64,000 nt of DNA from JAHEJX01 sp041605955 (GTDB lineage Bacteria > Actinomycetota > Acidimicrobiia > Spongiisociales > UBA5794): assembly GCA_041605955.1 (NCBI GenBank), contig JBFIXI010000004.1, positions 1 to 64,000 of the forward strand, written 5' to 3'. Numbering within the stretch: position 1 is the first letter of the stretch; the number at the start of each line of letters is the position of its first letter. The notes below the pieces were generated by a model. The model was given only the letters and a program-made list of their open reading frames with translations, was not told where the DNA came from and made no database searches. Below are positions 24,010 to 33,208 of this stretch, in pieces. Both the position numbers and the translations under genes were made by a program.

Positions 24010-25944
24010 GTGTCTGTCTCTCTCACCCTGCCGGATGGATCGGTTCGAGAGTATCCAGACGAGACCACCGGCGCGACTGTGGCCGCCAGTATCGGATCCG
24101 GTCTTGCCAGGGCCGCGGTTGCGATCAAGCTGGACGGCGAGGCGCGCGATCTCGACGCGCCGCTTGGCGAGAGCGGGGCGCTCGAGGTCGTGACCGACAA
24201 CACCGAGGCGGGTCGCCACGTGATCCGGCATTCCGCGGCCCATGTTCTCGCACAAGCGGTGCTGGACCTCTACCCGAGCGCCAAATTCGCGATCGGGCCG
24301 CCGATCGAGGACGGGTTCTACTACGACTTCGATGTGCCCGAGCCGTTCACCCCCGCGGACCTGGAACAAATCGAGGCGCGCATTGATGAGATCATTGCGC
24401 AGGACCAGCCGTTCACCCGTGAGGTGATCCCCGTCGGCGAAGCCGAGAAGCTGTTCGCGAACCAGCCCTACAAGCTCGAGATCATCGCCAGCGTTGACGA
24501 GGCAGAGGGTGCGGGAGGCACTGAAGTGTCGGTCTACCGCAATCTCGAGTTTGTCGACCTTTGTCGCGGCCCGCACCTCCCATCGACCGGACGCCTCAAG
24601 GCAGTCAAGCTGCTGCGTTCCGCTGGTGCGTATTGGCGCGGCGACGAGCGGAATCCTCAGCTGCAACGGATATACGGCACGGCCTGGGAGTCGCCGCGCG
24701 AGCTCGAAGCGTTCCTGACCCGACGCGAAGAGGCCGCCAAGCGGGATCACCGCAAGCTCGGCCGCGAGCTCGATCTCTACTCGTTCCCGGCGGAGGTGGG
24801 TAGCGGCTTGGCGATCTGGCATCCCCATGGCGGAATGCTCCGCAAGGTGATGGAGGACTACAGCCGCCGTATTCACGAGGAATTCGGCTTCGTTTTCGTC
24901 AACTCGCCTCACCTCGCCAATGCGAATCTTTGGGAGAGGTCGGGTCACCTCGACTTCTACGCCGACAACATGTATCCGGGTATGGAGCTGGACGAGGTCG
25001 ACCAATACCGCGTCAAGCCGATGAACTGCCCGTTCCATGTTCTGGTCTACAAGTCGCAGGCTCGGTCCTACCGGGAATTGCCGTTGCGGTACTCCGAGCT
25101 CGGCGCGGTCTACCGGTACGAGCGCTCCGGAGTCTTGCACGGACTGTTGCGCGTGCGGGGTATGACCCAAGACGACAGCCACACGTTCTGCACCACGGAA
25201 CAGCTTCCCGACGAGTTGGCGATGCTGCTCGAGTTTGTGATCACGCTCCTGAGCGATTTCGGATTCGCCGAGTTCGAAGCCGACCTGAGCACTCGACCCG
25301 AGGACAAATGGGTCGGGGAGCTCGAGCTGTGGGAGGTGGCCACGGACGCGCTACGGGCGGCACTGGTCAAGGCGGGCGTCCCCTTCCAAGTAGCCGAGGG
25401 GGAAGGCGCGTTCTACGGTCCCAAGATCGACGTTCACATCCGCGATGCGATCGGGCGGCGCTGGCAGATGTCGACCATCCAGGTCGACTTCTCTCTCCCC
25501 GAGCGTTTCGAGCTGGACTACGCCACATCCGGTAACGACCGGGAGCGCCCGGTCATGATTCACTCTGCCAAGTTCGGCTCGGTGGAGCGCTTCGTAGGTG
25601 TTCTGGTCGAGCACTACGCGGGCGCGTTCCCGGGATGGCTGGCGCCGGTGCAACTGACCATCATCCCGGTGGCAGACCGGCATAACGACTATGCGAATCA
25701 CGCGGCGACAGCCTTCCGTGAGGTCGGGTTGCGGGTGGGAGTCGACGAGTCCGACGAAACGGTTGGCGAGAAGATCCGGCAAGCCATAACGCACAAACAT
25801 CCTGCGGTTGTCGTTGTCGGCGACGACGACGTTGCGGCGGGCTCCGTTGGGTTGCGGCTACGAGGCGATGAGCACGAGCGGCGCGGCGTGCCGCTGACAG
25901 ATGCAGTGGCCGAGCTGAATAGGGCTTTTGCGGCGCCTCGCTGA
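24010..25944 (+). CDS. thrS: threonine--tRNA ligase
   Basis: A 644-aa class II aminoacyl-tRNA synthetase. The order is a TGS domain (1-62), the editing/SAD domain with HSAAHVLAQ (about 75-83) and LCRGPHLP (Cys-His zinc-like site), the catalytic core with motif 2 (YRYERSGVLHGLLRVRGMTQ) and DDSHTF, motif 3 GSVERFVGVLVEH, and a C-terminal anticodon-binding domain (VVVVGDDD). Length is normal. The GTG at 24010 has GGAGGA nearby and is chosen as the first in-frame start. The 163-bp upstream gap shows no T-box. It heads the long + strand block shared with mycobacteria. Confidence 0.95.
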   Translation: MSVSLTLPDGSVREYPDETTGATVAASIGSGLARAAVAIKLDGEARDLDAPLGESGALEVVTDNTEAGRHVIRHSAAHVLAQAVLDLYPSAKFAIGPPIEDGFYYDFDVPEPFTPADLEQIEARIDEIIAQDQPFTREVIPVGEAEKLFANQPYKLEIIASVDEAEGAGGTEVSVYRNLEFVDLCRGPHLPSTGRLKAVKLLRSAGAYWRGDERNPQLQRIYGTAWESPRELEAFLTRREEAAKRDHRKLGRELDLYSFPAEVGSGLAIWHPHGGMLRKVMEDYSRRIHEEFGFVFVNSPHLANANLWERSGHLDFYADNMYPGMELDEVDQYRVKPMNCPFHVLVYKSQARSYRELPLRYSELGAVYRYERSGVLHGLLRVRGMTQDDSHTFCTTEQLPDELAMLLEFVITLLSDFGFAEFEADLSTRPEDKWVGELELWEVATDALRAALVKAGVPFQVAEGEGAFYGPKIDVHIRDAIGRRWQMSTIQVDFSLPERFELDYATSGNDRERPVMIHSAKFGSVERFVGVLVEHYAGAFPGWLAPVQLTIIPVADRHNDYANHAATAFREVGLRVGVDESDETVGEKIRQAITHKHPAVVVVGDDDVAAGSVGLRLRGDEHERRGVPLTDAVAELNRAFAAPR

Positions 25945-26041
25945 GGTGCGGATGGTCAACGCCTAGCGGACGGTAGGCTTCGCGACTCAGCCGGGAACGC
26001 GGCTCGCGTTTCAGTACGGACATCCATGGGAGAGATTCTCT

Positions 26042-28639
26042 GTGAAGGCACTCGTGACCCTGCTCGCGTCGATCGTTCGTCGCTCGCCATGGGGAGTCCT
26101 CATCGGTGCACTGGTCTTGACGGTGATTCTGGTTGCCTTCTTGCCACAGGCAGAGCAGAGCTCGGGCAACGAAGGATTCTCCCCGGATTCGCCGGAGTTC
26201 TTGGCCGACCAGATCATCGGGGATAGGTTCGAGACTTCGGCGGTCGCGCCCGTGCAGGTCGTCTTTACCAACGATGGCGGCGATATCCTCACTGCGGACA
26301 GCTTTCGGTCGTACCTGGCCGTTCGCGAGGCGGTACTCGCCAGCGAGGTCGGCCCTCTTCTCGTAGAAGGCCAGGGCGGCGGCCTGCAAGGCTTCTTCGA
26401 TCCAGCCGCGTTTGCCCTCGAACAACAAGGACTCGACCCGACCGGGCTGAGCGATGCCGACGTCAAGGCGCTCTACAAGGCTGGGCTGGAGAGCCTGCCC
26501 CCTGAGGTCCAGGGTCAGCTGACACTCGCCCTCTCCTCCGAAAACACGGATCTCGCCGTGCCGAGCTCAACTGCGGGCTTGATGATCGTCCTCATCGACT
26601 CCTCGAAGATCCCTGACGACCCGGACCAGGTGAAGTTGCAGGCCGCCCAGGTGGACATGCAAGCCAAAGTCAGCGACGTGGGCACGACAGGTGTGGAGGT
26701 CAAGCCGTTCAGCTTCGCCCTCCTCTTCGCCAACCAGGACGAGTTCCAAGCGGAGATAGGCCGCCTCTTTGGCACAGCCTTTCTGATCATCATCGTCATC
26801 TTGGGCTTCGTGTTCTGGATCAATCCATCCGGGCGCATGAACCGCCGCAGGGCTTTGCGCCGCTCGGCAGCCGACGTCGGCCTGGCGATGCTGGTGATCG
26901 TGTTGTCCATCCTCTGGATGAATGGCATCGGCGTCATCCTCGGACCCAAATACTTGGGGATCATCGGCAATTTCTCCGAGATTCTGCAGATCATCCCGAT
27001 CCTGCTCATCGGTCTTGGCGTCGACTACGCCATCCACCTGACTTCGCGATACCGCGAAGAGCTCGCCGACGATCAAATGGATGTGGTGAGCGCGGCCGGG
27101 CGGGCTACCAAAACCGTCGGTGTTGCGCTCGTGCTGGCAACCGTTACTACGGGGGTTGGCTTCCTGACCAACTGGTTCAACCCAATCACCGCCATCAAGG
27201 ACTTCGGCGTGCTCGCCACTGTCGGTATCGGTTCCGCCTTCGTGCTGATGCTGACGGTGGTGCCGTCGGCGCGTATCCTGCTCGACCGAAGGGCTGAGAG
27301 TCGCGGCGCTCTCGCTGTCGAAGCCATGGGCCAGTCCTCCGAGCGATTGCTACCCAAGCTCATGGGCAGCTCATCGGTCCTCGCCGAGAAGGTACCGGCG
27401 GTAATGGTGGCGTTGGCGCTCGGGCTTGGCGGCCTGGGCGCATACGGTCTCACCCGGTTGAGTACGGAGTTCTCTTTTACTGACTTCCTGCCCGAGGACT
27501 CCCCATTGCTGACGACCTTCGACGTGCTCGTCGAAGAGTTCGGAGGCGGGCTCGGCGAGACCACCAACGTCCTCATCGAAGGCGACGTAGCCAGCCCGGA
27601 AGTTCACAACGGGTTGGTGCAGGCGTGGGACAACATGGCCGACACCGACATGGTGCTTGCTTTTGGGCCGCGGGCTGCAGCGCAATCACCCGTGTCAGTC
27701 ATTGCTCAGCTCGTGTTCCCACCGGAGCAAGGCGGCAACCCCGAGACCTTCAATCCAGAGTTCGCGGCTCAGGCGGTTCAGCTCGGGCTCGGCCCGGGCC
27801 TCACCATTGCTCCGGGCAGCGATGTGTCGGCGATCTATGACGCCGCGCTGGCGGCGGATCCGGAGAGCATGAGCCGGGTGGTCGCCAAGGACGACGCAGG
27901 CAACTACGAGTACATCAACGTTGCGGTGTCCACCCAGGCAGGGGAGTCGGGGGCTCGTGCGCTCCGCGTGTCGCTGGCCGACGATTTCGTCCCGGTTTCC
28001 AGCATCGACGGCGTCGACGCCACCCCGACCAACGAGAACATCATTTCGTTCGGGGTCGTCGACGCACTGCAGGAGTCGCAGACGCAGTCGATCGCCATCT
28101 CGCTGATTGCGGCGATGCTGCTGCTCGTCGCCAACTTTTGGTACGCGGTGCGCCGCCCGTTGCTCGGTGTGATCACGATCTTCCCCGTAGTCTTGGTAGT
28201 TCTCTGGGTGTTCGGGCTCATGGCCCTCACCGGGATCTCCTTCAACCCCGTGACGGCGATGATCGCCGCGATCGCCATCGGCATCGGTGTGCCGTACACG
28301 ATTCACATCACTCACCGTTACGAGGAGGACCGAGCCAGGTTCGCCAGCGAGAACGACGCCATGCGTTCGACGATGACCCACACCGGTGGCGCCCTCGCCG
28401 GGTCCGCCTTCACGACGGTCGCAGGATTCGGGATCCTCGTCACCAGCTCGCTCAAGCCTTTCCAGCAGCTTGGCCTGGTGACTGGTTATGCCATCGGTGG
28501 GGCGTTGGTCGCAGCCGTGCTCGTACTGCCCTCGCTGCTGATCCTGTGGGACCGTTGGCACCGGCGGCGGGGTGACGGGGTAGCCGACCCTGACAGCGTC
28601 CTCCGCAAGCTGGCGGAGTCTGTACCGAGTCGTGGTTGA
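26042..28639 (+). CDS. RND/MMPL superfamily membrane transporter
   Basis: An 865-aa protein with the duplicated RND plan: one N-terminal helix (about 16-35), a large extracytoplasmic domain, five helices (about 245-412), a seventh helix (about 450-470), a second external domain and five more helices (about 682-845). The first helical bundle has LGVDYAIHLTSRYREE, carrying the Asp that relays protons. The second-bundle equivalent reads GVPYTIHITHRYEED, with Pro in place of the Asp. The layout resembles HpnN/MMPL lipid exporters. GTG start at 26042; the stop overlaps the next gene by 8 bp. Cargo unknown, perhaps a lipid. Confidence 0.88.
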   Translation: MKALVTLLASIVRRSPWGVLIGALVLTVILVAFLPQAEQSSGNEGFSPDSPEFLADQIIGDRFETSAVAPVQVVFTNDGGDILTADSFRSYLAVREAVLASEVGPLLVEGQGGGLQGFFDPAAFALEQQGLDPTGLSDADVKALYKAGLESLPPEVQGQLTLALSSENTDLAVPSSTAGLMIVLIDSSKIPDDPDQVKLQAAQVDMQAKVSDVGTTGVEVKPFSFALLFANQDEFQAEIGRLFGTAFLIIIVILGFVFWINPSGRMNRRRALRRSAADVGLAMLVIVLSILWMNGIGVILGPKYLGIIGNFSEILQIIPILLIGLGVDYAIHLTSRYREELADDQMDVVSAAGRATKTVGVALVLATVTTGVGFLTNWFNPITAIKDFGVLATVGIGSAFVLMLTVVPSARILLDRRAESRGALAVEAMGQSSERLLPKLMGSSSVLAEKVPAVMVALALGLGGLGAYGLTRLSTEFSFTDFLPEDSPLLTTFDVLVEEFGGGLGETTNVLIEGDVASPEVHNGLVQAWDNMADTDMVLAFGPRAAAQSPVSVIAQLVFPPEQGGNPETFNPEFAAQAVQLGLGPGLTIAPGSDVSAIYDAALAADPESMSRVVAKDDAGNYEYINVAVSTQAGESGARALRVSLADDFVPVSSIDGVDATPTNENIISFGVVDALQESQTQSIAISLIAAMLLLVANFWYAVRRPLLGVITIFPVVLVVLWVFGLMALTGISFNPVTAMIAAIAIGIGVPYTIHITHRYEEDRARFASENDAMRSTMTHTGGALAGSAFTTVAGFGILVTSSLKPFQQLGLVTGYAIGGALVAAVLVLPSLLILWDRWHRRRGDGVADPDSVLRKLAESVPSRG

Positions 28640-29141
28640 AAACGAGCCGCAGGCGCGCCGGATCGAGATTCCGACGGAGGTCGCCGAAGCGGCCGACATG
28701 CCCGATGATCTGCAGTCGATCGTGCTCGAGCCGTACGCGGTGCCGAATACAAATCGGCGGCGACGTGCCGGGTTGGTCTACGTCGTGGCCGCGGCCATCA
28801 CTACGGGTGCGATTCTGTTGGGATTGCCCGGAGGGCTGTGGCTACTGGTGGCACTCTTCGCTGTGGTCGCGGCGTATCACTGGCTGGGAGGCTGGGACCT
28901 CGCCGTCATGGACGGGGCCGCCCTGGAGATCGCTAACCGGGAGGCCGAGTTTGCGGCCGGCCATGCGTCGGCGGCACTCAACTTCGAGGGTTGGCGGGCG
29001 CGGCCGGTGTGGAACGTGCTGATGTTCAGCGCCGACGATCCACCGAGCCAACGCGGTCTGGTCAGGGTCGATGGCCTCACCGGCGAGGTCGTCGGAAGTT
29101 ACGTCGAGGATATTCCCCAACCCGAAGCTGGGGTCGACTAG
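28632..29141 (+). CDS. membrane protein of unknown function coupled to the RND transporter
   Basis: A 169-aa protein with a charged N-terminus, two adjacent hydrophobic helices (about 46-84) and a cytoplasmic C-terminal domain that ends SYVEDIPQPEAGVD. It starts at a GTG that overlaps the transporter stop by 8 bp, so the two are translationally coupled. I do not recognise a family. It may be an accessory subunit of the transporter. Confidence 0.72.
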   Translation: MVENEPQARRIEIPTEVAEAADMPDDLQSIVLEPYAVPNTNRRRRAGLVYVVAAAITTGAILLGLPGGLWLLVALFAVVAAYHWLGGWDLAVMDGAALEIANREAEFAAGHASAALNFEGWRARPVWNVLMFSADDPPSQRGLVRVDGLTGEVVGSYVEDIPQPEAGVD

Positions 29142-29202
29142 CGCCGACTGCCGAGTCCGCGCGACAGGTAGGCGGCCGTGCGCCGACGAGTCCCGACGGC
29201 GT

Positions 29203-30501
29203 TCACCTCTCGGTGAGCGGCGCGTAGTCTCGCAACACCGGTCCCTCGTACACCTGGCGCGGACGGGCGATCCGCGTCGCCGGATCGTCGTGCATCTCTT
29301 TCCAGTTGGCGATCCAGCCGGGGAGACGGCCGATGGCGAACAGCACGGTGAACATCCGAGTGGGAAAACCCAGTGCCCGGAAGATGATTCCCGAGTAGAA
29401 ATCGACATTGGGATAGAGCTTGCGGCTCACGAAGTACTCATCCTCCCGGGCGGCGGTCTCCAGCTGGTTGGCGACTTCGAGGAGTGGATCGTCGAGCCCA
29501 ACGCGCCCCAGCACGTCGTCGGCGAACTTCTTGAGGATCTTGGCGCGCGGGTCGTAGTTCTTGTACACCCGGTGGCCAAATCCCATCAGCCGGAACGGAT
29601 CATCGCGGTCCTTGGCCCGGGCGATGGCTCGTTCGACGGTCATGGCTGGGTCGTCGTGAATCGCAGAGAGCATCTCGACAACGGCGTGATTAGCGCCGCC
29701 ATGAAGCGGGCCCCACAGCGCATTCATTCCGGCGGCGACCGAGGCAAAGAGGTTGGCGTCGCTGGAGCCCACGAACCGCACCGTTGCGGTCGAACAGTTC
29801 TGTCCGTGGTCCGCGTGGAGTATCAACAGGACGTTCAGAGCCTTGGCGATCACTGGGTCGACCTTGGTCTCCTGGACGGGGAGGCCGAACATCATGTGGA
29901 GGAAATTCTCCACGTAGGTCAGATCGTTGCGCGGATAGATGTAAGGCTGACCGATCGATTTCTTGTAGGCCCACGCCGCGATCGTCGGCATCTTGGCGAT
30001 CAAGCGGACCGCGCTCTCGTGGAAAGCGTCCGAGCTCTTGGGGTCGTAGTATGCCTCGTAGAAGGCCGAGATGGCATTGGTTGCCGAGGACAGGATGGCC
30101 ATCGGGTGCGCTGAACGGGGGAACGCATCGAAGAAACGCTTCATCTCCTCGCTGACGAGGGTGTGCCGACTGACAGAGCCCGTCCACTCGTCGAGCTGGT
30201 CTCGATTGGGCAGGTCACCGTATAGGAGCAGGTATGCAACCTCGAGAAAAGTGCATTTCTCGGCGAGGTCCTCGATGGAGTAGCCGCGATGGCGCAACGT
30301 GCCTTCGTTCCCGTCTATGAACGTGATCGAAGAACGGGTGTTGGCGGTGTTGGCGAAGCCTGGGTCATAGGCCACTACGCCCAGCGAATCTCGCAGCTTG
30401 GTGATGTCCAGCGCGGGTTGGCCGAGGGTAGCTTCCAGCACGTCCAGTTCGAGGCTGTCGTGGCCGAAAGCGAGCCTAGCCGCCTTCGGGTTGTCTGCCA
30501 T
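29203..30501 (-). CDS. gltA: citrate synthase
   Basis: A 432-aa type II-like citrate synthase. Catalytic positions are present: the first His in LHADHGQNCSTATVR (His232), the second in GPLHGGANHA (about 267), FGHRVYKNYDPRA (about 309) and the Asp in NVDFYSG (about 366). The residue after His232 is Gly (codon GGA); related enzymes have Glu there. ATG 30501 is chosen since the preceding 20 codons of the open frame (to 30561) are Arg-rich and unlike a citrate synthase; GAGAGGGGG lies upstream. It catalyses oxaloacetate plus acetyl-CoA to citrate in the cytoplasm. It is the only - strand gene in the 24-64 kb block. Confidence 0.92.
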   Translation of the reverse strand: MADNPKAARLAFGHDSLELDVLEATLGQPALDITKLRDSLGVVAYDPGFANTANTRSSITFIDGNEGTLRHRGYSIEDLAEKCTFLEVAYLLLYGDLPNRDQLDEWTGSVSRHTLVSEEMKRFFDAFPRSAHPMAILSSATNAISAFYEAYYDPKSSDAFHESAVRLIAKMPTIAAWAYKKSIGQPYIYPRNDLTYVENFLHMMFGLPVQETKVDPVIAKALNVLLILHADHGQNCSTATVRFVGSSDANLFASVAAGMNALWGPLHGGANHAVVEMLSAIHDDPAMTVERAIARAKDRDDPFRLMGFGHRVYKNYDPRAKILKKFADDVLGRVGLDDPLLEVANQLETAAREDEYFVSRKLYPNVDFYSGIIFRALGFPTRMFTVLFAIGRLPGWIANWKEMHDDPATRIARPRQVYEGPVLRDYAPLTER

Positions 30502-30642
30502 CGCTGCTATGACCCCCTCTCGGAGTGATCGCCGTCCAGAAATCGGCCGACAGGGCAGCACGACCCCAGCCGATGGAGCGAGTGTAGCTTGCGGTTTTGG
30601 GTGCTCGCCCCGTGGTAGCTTCTGGCCCCGGAAGGAGACCTA

Positions 30643-31227
30643 TTGCTGGATCTCAGGGGTCGGTCCCGGCTCGCACCCATACTCGATCCGATTGCTAGGG
30701 GACTCGGGAAGCTCCGACTGACACCAACCAGCGTGACGATCCTCGGGTTGTTGGTGACCGTCGCCGGCGCAGTGCTGATCGCCTCCGGCCGCTACATCGC
30801 CGGAGCCGCGGTCGCCGGGGCGGGCTCTCTCCTCGACGTTCTCGATGGGGCGCTGGCCCGCTTGCAAGGCACCGCCTCGATAAAGGGCGCCTTCATCGAC
30901 ACGATGTCAGACCGCTTCGGCGAGCTCGCCGTGTTGGCCGGGCTCGCATTCAGCCTGCGAGATGACGAGACCGGGCTCATGCTGTGTGTCTTCGCCTTGG
31001 CAACGTCATTGATCATCCCCTACGTGCGCGCTAAGGCGGAGAGCTGGGGCGCCGAAGGTCGCGGCGGCTGGATGGGCCGCGCCGAACGGGTGATACTCGT
31101 ATTGGTGGGTGTCGGCCTGGACGGTTTCGGCCTGCCGGTTCTGCTTCCGATGCTGTGGCTCTTCGTCACGCTCACCACCCTCACGGTCGTGCAGCGCATT
31201 TGGAACACGTGGCGACAGCTCGAGTGA
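30643..31227 (+). CDS. pgsA: phosphatidylinositol-phosphate synthase-like CDP-alcohol phosphatidyltransferase
   Basis: A 194-aa membrane enzyme with about six helices and a perfect CDP-alcohol motif, DVLDGALARLQGTASIKG then AFIDTMSDR (Asp65, Asp68, Gly69, Arg73, Gly82, Asp86, Asp90). It begins at a TTG (30643) supported by GGAAGGAGA. In mycobacteria the equivalent enzyme (PgsA1) joins inositol-1-phosphate to CDP-diacylglycerol, the first step to phosphatidylinositol and its mannosides. It is followed immediately by patA and pimA homologues, which supports that role over phosphatidylglycerophosphate synthase. Confidence 0.85.
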   Translation: MLDLRGRSRLAPILDPIARGLGKLRLTPTSVTILGLLVTVAGAVLIASGRYIAGAAVAGAGSLLDVLDGALARLQGTASIKGAFIDTMSDRFGELAVLAGLAFSLRDDETGLMLCVFALATSLIIPYVRAKAESWGAEGRGGWMGRAERVILVLVGVGLDGFGLPVLLPMLWLFVTLTTLTVVQRIWNTWRQLE

Positions 31228-32126
31228 TGGGCGACTGGCCGCTCTATCTGCTCTATCGGGCGTTCGCCGGCCTTTTCGGACTGCTCCCTGAGCCGGCGAT
31301 GCGACGGGCCGGCCGGGCGGCAGGCCGAGTGGCGTGGCGTCTGGCGCCCCGCCGCCGACAACTCGTGCAACGCCACCTGCGGCGGATTCTGGGTGAGGGT
31401 CACGACCTCGAACATCTGAGCAAGGAGATGTTCGCCAGCTACGGCCGTTACTGGGCCGAGGTCTTCTGGGTGCGGCCCCGCCGCAAGGCGCAGATCGTGG
31501 CGGGATGTGTGGTCGAGGGCGAGGACAACATCCATGCAGCGCGCAACGCCGGCAGGGGAATTGTGCTGGCGTTGCCCCACATGGGGAACTGGGAGGCCGC
31601 AGGGGCCAAGGCGGAGGAGATAGGGATTCCGGTGCTGGCGGCCGCGGAAGGGCTCGCCAATTCCAAGATCGTGGATTGGTTCGTCGAGGTCAGAGCCAGC
31701 CTCGGCATAGAAACCGTGATCATGGGTCGGGGCAACCGAGTCACCGCCGCGTTGGCTCGGCGGCTCCTCGCCGGCGGTGTGGTGGCGTTGTTGTCCGACC
31801 GTGACGTCTCCGGCCGCGGAGTCGAAGTCGAGTTCTTCGGGGAGCGGACGACGATGCCGGCGGGCCCGATGGCTCTTGCCGAGCGCACCGGTGCTGCGCT
31901 GCTACCCGTGGGTTGCTACTTCGTTGCTGGCGGTGGGCATCGTTTTGTGGTTCTGCCGCCCCTCGATATCCCCGCTGGCGAGACCCGCGAAGAGCGGGTT
32001 CAAGCCGGCACGCAAGCCTTCGCCCGCGTCCTCGAAGGGCTGATTCGGGCAGCTCCCCACGATTGGCACCTCTTCGTTCCCAACTGGCCGAGCGATCGTG
32101 CCGCAGCCGATGCGGGTGACGCGTGA
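31227..32126 (+). CDS. patA: phosphatidylinositol mannoside acyltransferase-like (LpxL/HtrB family)
   Basis: A 299-aa membrane-associated acyltransferase. The family HX4D/E motif is present as PHMGNWEA (His118, Glu123), followed by LSDRDVSGRGVEVEFFG and a later WHLFVPNWP. It starts at ATG 31227, overlapping the pgsA stop (TGATG), and overlaps the next start as GTGA. In mycobacteria PatA adds palmitate to mannose of phosphatidylinositol mannosides; the same gene order here supports this assignment. Confidence 0.85.
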   Translation: MGDWPLYLLYRAFAGLFGLLPEPAMRRAGRAAGRVAWRLAPRRRQLVQRHLRRILGEGHDLEHLSKEMFASYGRYWAEVFWVRPRRKAQIVAGCVVEGEDNIHAARNAGRGIVLALPHMGNWEAAGAKAEEIGIPVLAAAEGLANSKIVDWFVEVRASLGIETVIMGRGNRVTAALARRLLAGGVVALLSDRDVSGRGVEVEFFGERTTMPAGPMALAERTGAALLPVGCYFVAGGGHRFVVLPPLDIPAGETREERVQAGTQAFARVLEGLIRAAPHDWHLFVPNWPSDRAAADAGDA

Positions 32127-33172
32127 GGGTCGCCTTGGTCTGCCCTTATGACATCGGCCGGTTCGGCGGCGTGCAGAATCAGGTAATCCTGATCGGGCAG
32201 ACCCTGGCGCGCCGCGGTCACGAGCCGCTGATCGCGGCTCCGGGCGCGCTTGCCTCGGCGGCAGCCGGGCCGGCTCCACAGGTGCCGGCTGTATCGCTCG
32301 GCTCGTCCCGCAACTGGGCGGTCAACGACTCGAGGGCACCGATCAAGCTGAGCCCGGTGTTGATCCCCAAGCTGCGCGCCGCAGTCGCCGATGCGGATGT
32401 GGTGCACGTGCATGAGCCTTTGATGCCGCTCGTTTCGCTGGCGGCGCGTTGGACCGGACGTCCACTCGTGGGCACCTTCCATGCCGATCCATCTCGGATT
32501 GTGCGGGCGCTGTACCGCTTTACCCCGTTGCATTGGCACATGCGCGGTTACCGGTCTCTTGCCGCCGTGAGCGAAGTGGCGCAGGCCGCAGTGGCCCACT
32601 TCGGCGACGTCGCGGTGATCCCCAACGGGGTAGCCACGTCGAACCTGCCGGCCCGAGACCGAGTTCCTGGTCGGATCGTGTTCGTCGGCCGCGACGATCC
32701 CCGCAAAGGCCTCGACGTGGCGCTGGACGCAGTCGGGCAAGTCCGCAGCATGCACCCCGAGGCGCATCTCGTCGTTGTCACCCCAGACGAGGTCGCCCCA
32801 CGTCGGGGAGTGACCGTGTACCGCGGAGTCGACGATGCCACTAAGGCGGAGTTGCTGGCCTCGGCAGAGATCTACGTCGGCCCGAACCGTCGCGGCGAGA
32901 GCTTCGGGCTCACGGTTGCCGAAGCCATGGCGGCCGGCGCAGCCTGTGTCGTCAGCGACATCCCTGCGTTCGCTGCGGTCGCCGCAGACGCGGCCGTGCT
33001 GGTCACTCCCGGCTCGGCAAACGACCTCGCCGCCGCGGTGATGGCCCTGCTGGTCGACCCAGGCCGGCGCCGCGCACTCGGTCAGCTTGGTCGGCAGCGA
33101 GCCGCCGAGTTCTCCATCGAGCGCACCGTCGATCGCTACGTGGCGATGTATGAAGCGGCCGTCGGTCGGTGA
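32123..33172 (+). CDS. pimA: phosphatidylinositol mannosyltransferase PimA-like (GT4)
   Basis: A 349-aa GT-B glycosyltransferase. The N-terminal DIGRFGGVQNQVI is the acceptor loop of the PimA type, and VHEPLMPLVS follows. The donor domain has VGRDDPRKGLDV and GESFGLTVAEAMAAG with the E-x7-E arrangement. It overlaps patA (GTGA). By gene order with pgsA and patA it should transfer mannose from GDP-mannose to phosphatidylinositol. The neighbouring glycolipid genes make this more likely than another sugar transferase. Confidence 0.86.
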   Translation: MRVALVCPYDIGRFGGVQNQVILIGQTLARRGHEPLIAAPGALASAAAGPAPQVPAVSLGSSRNWAVNDSRAPIKLSPVLIPKLRAAVADADVVHVHEPLMPLVSLAARWTGRPLVGTFHADPSRIVRALYRFTPLHWHMRGYRSLAAVSEVAQAAVAHFGDVAVIPNGVATSNLPARDRVPGRIVFVGRDDPRKGLDVALDAVGQVRSMHPEAHLVVVTPDEVAPRRGVTVYRGVDDATKAELLASAEIYVGPNRRGESFGLTVAEAMAAGAACVVSDIPAFAAVAADAAVLVTPGSANDLAAAVMALLVDPGRRRALGQLGRQRAAEFSIERTVDRYVAMYEAAVGR

Positions 33173-33208
33173 GCGGGCCGTAATATCGACATCACCAAGG
33201 AGGTCGTC

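Noticed and set aside
30540..30547. A third GCCGATTT, on the minus strand upstream of citrate synthase
   Set aside because: There is no TNAAG-like box 15 nt upstream, so it is not counted as a sigma-28-like promoter. It shows that the -10 octamer alone can occur by chance.
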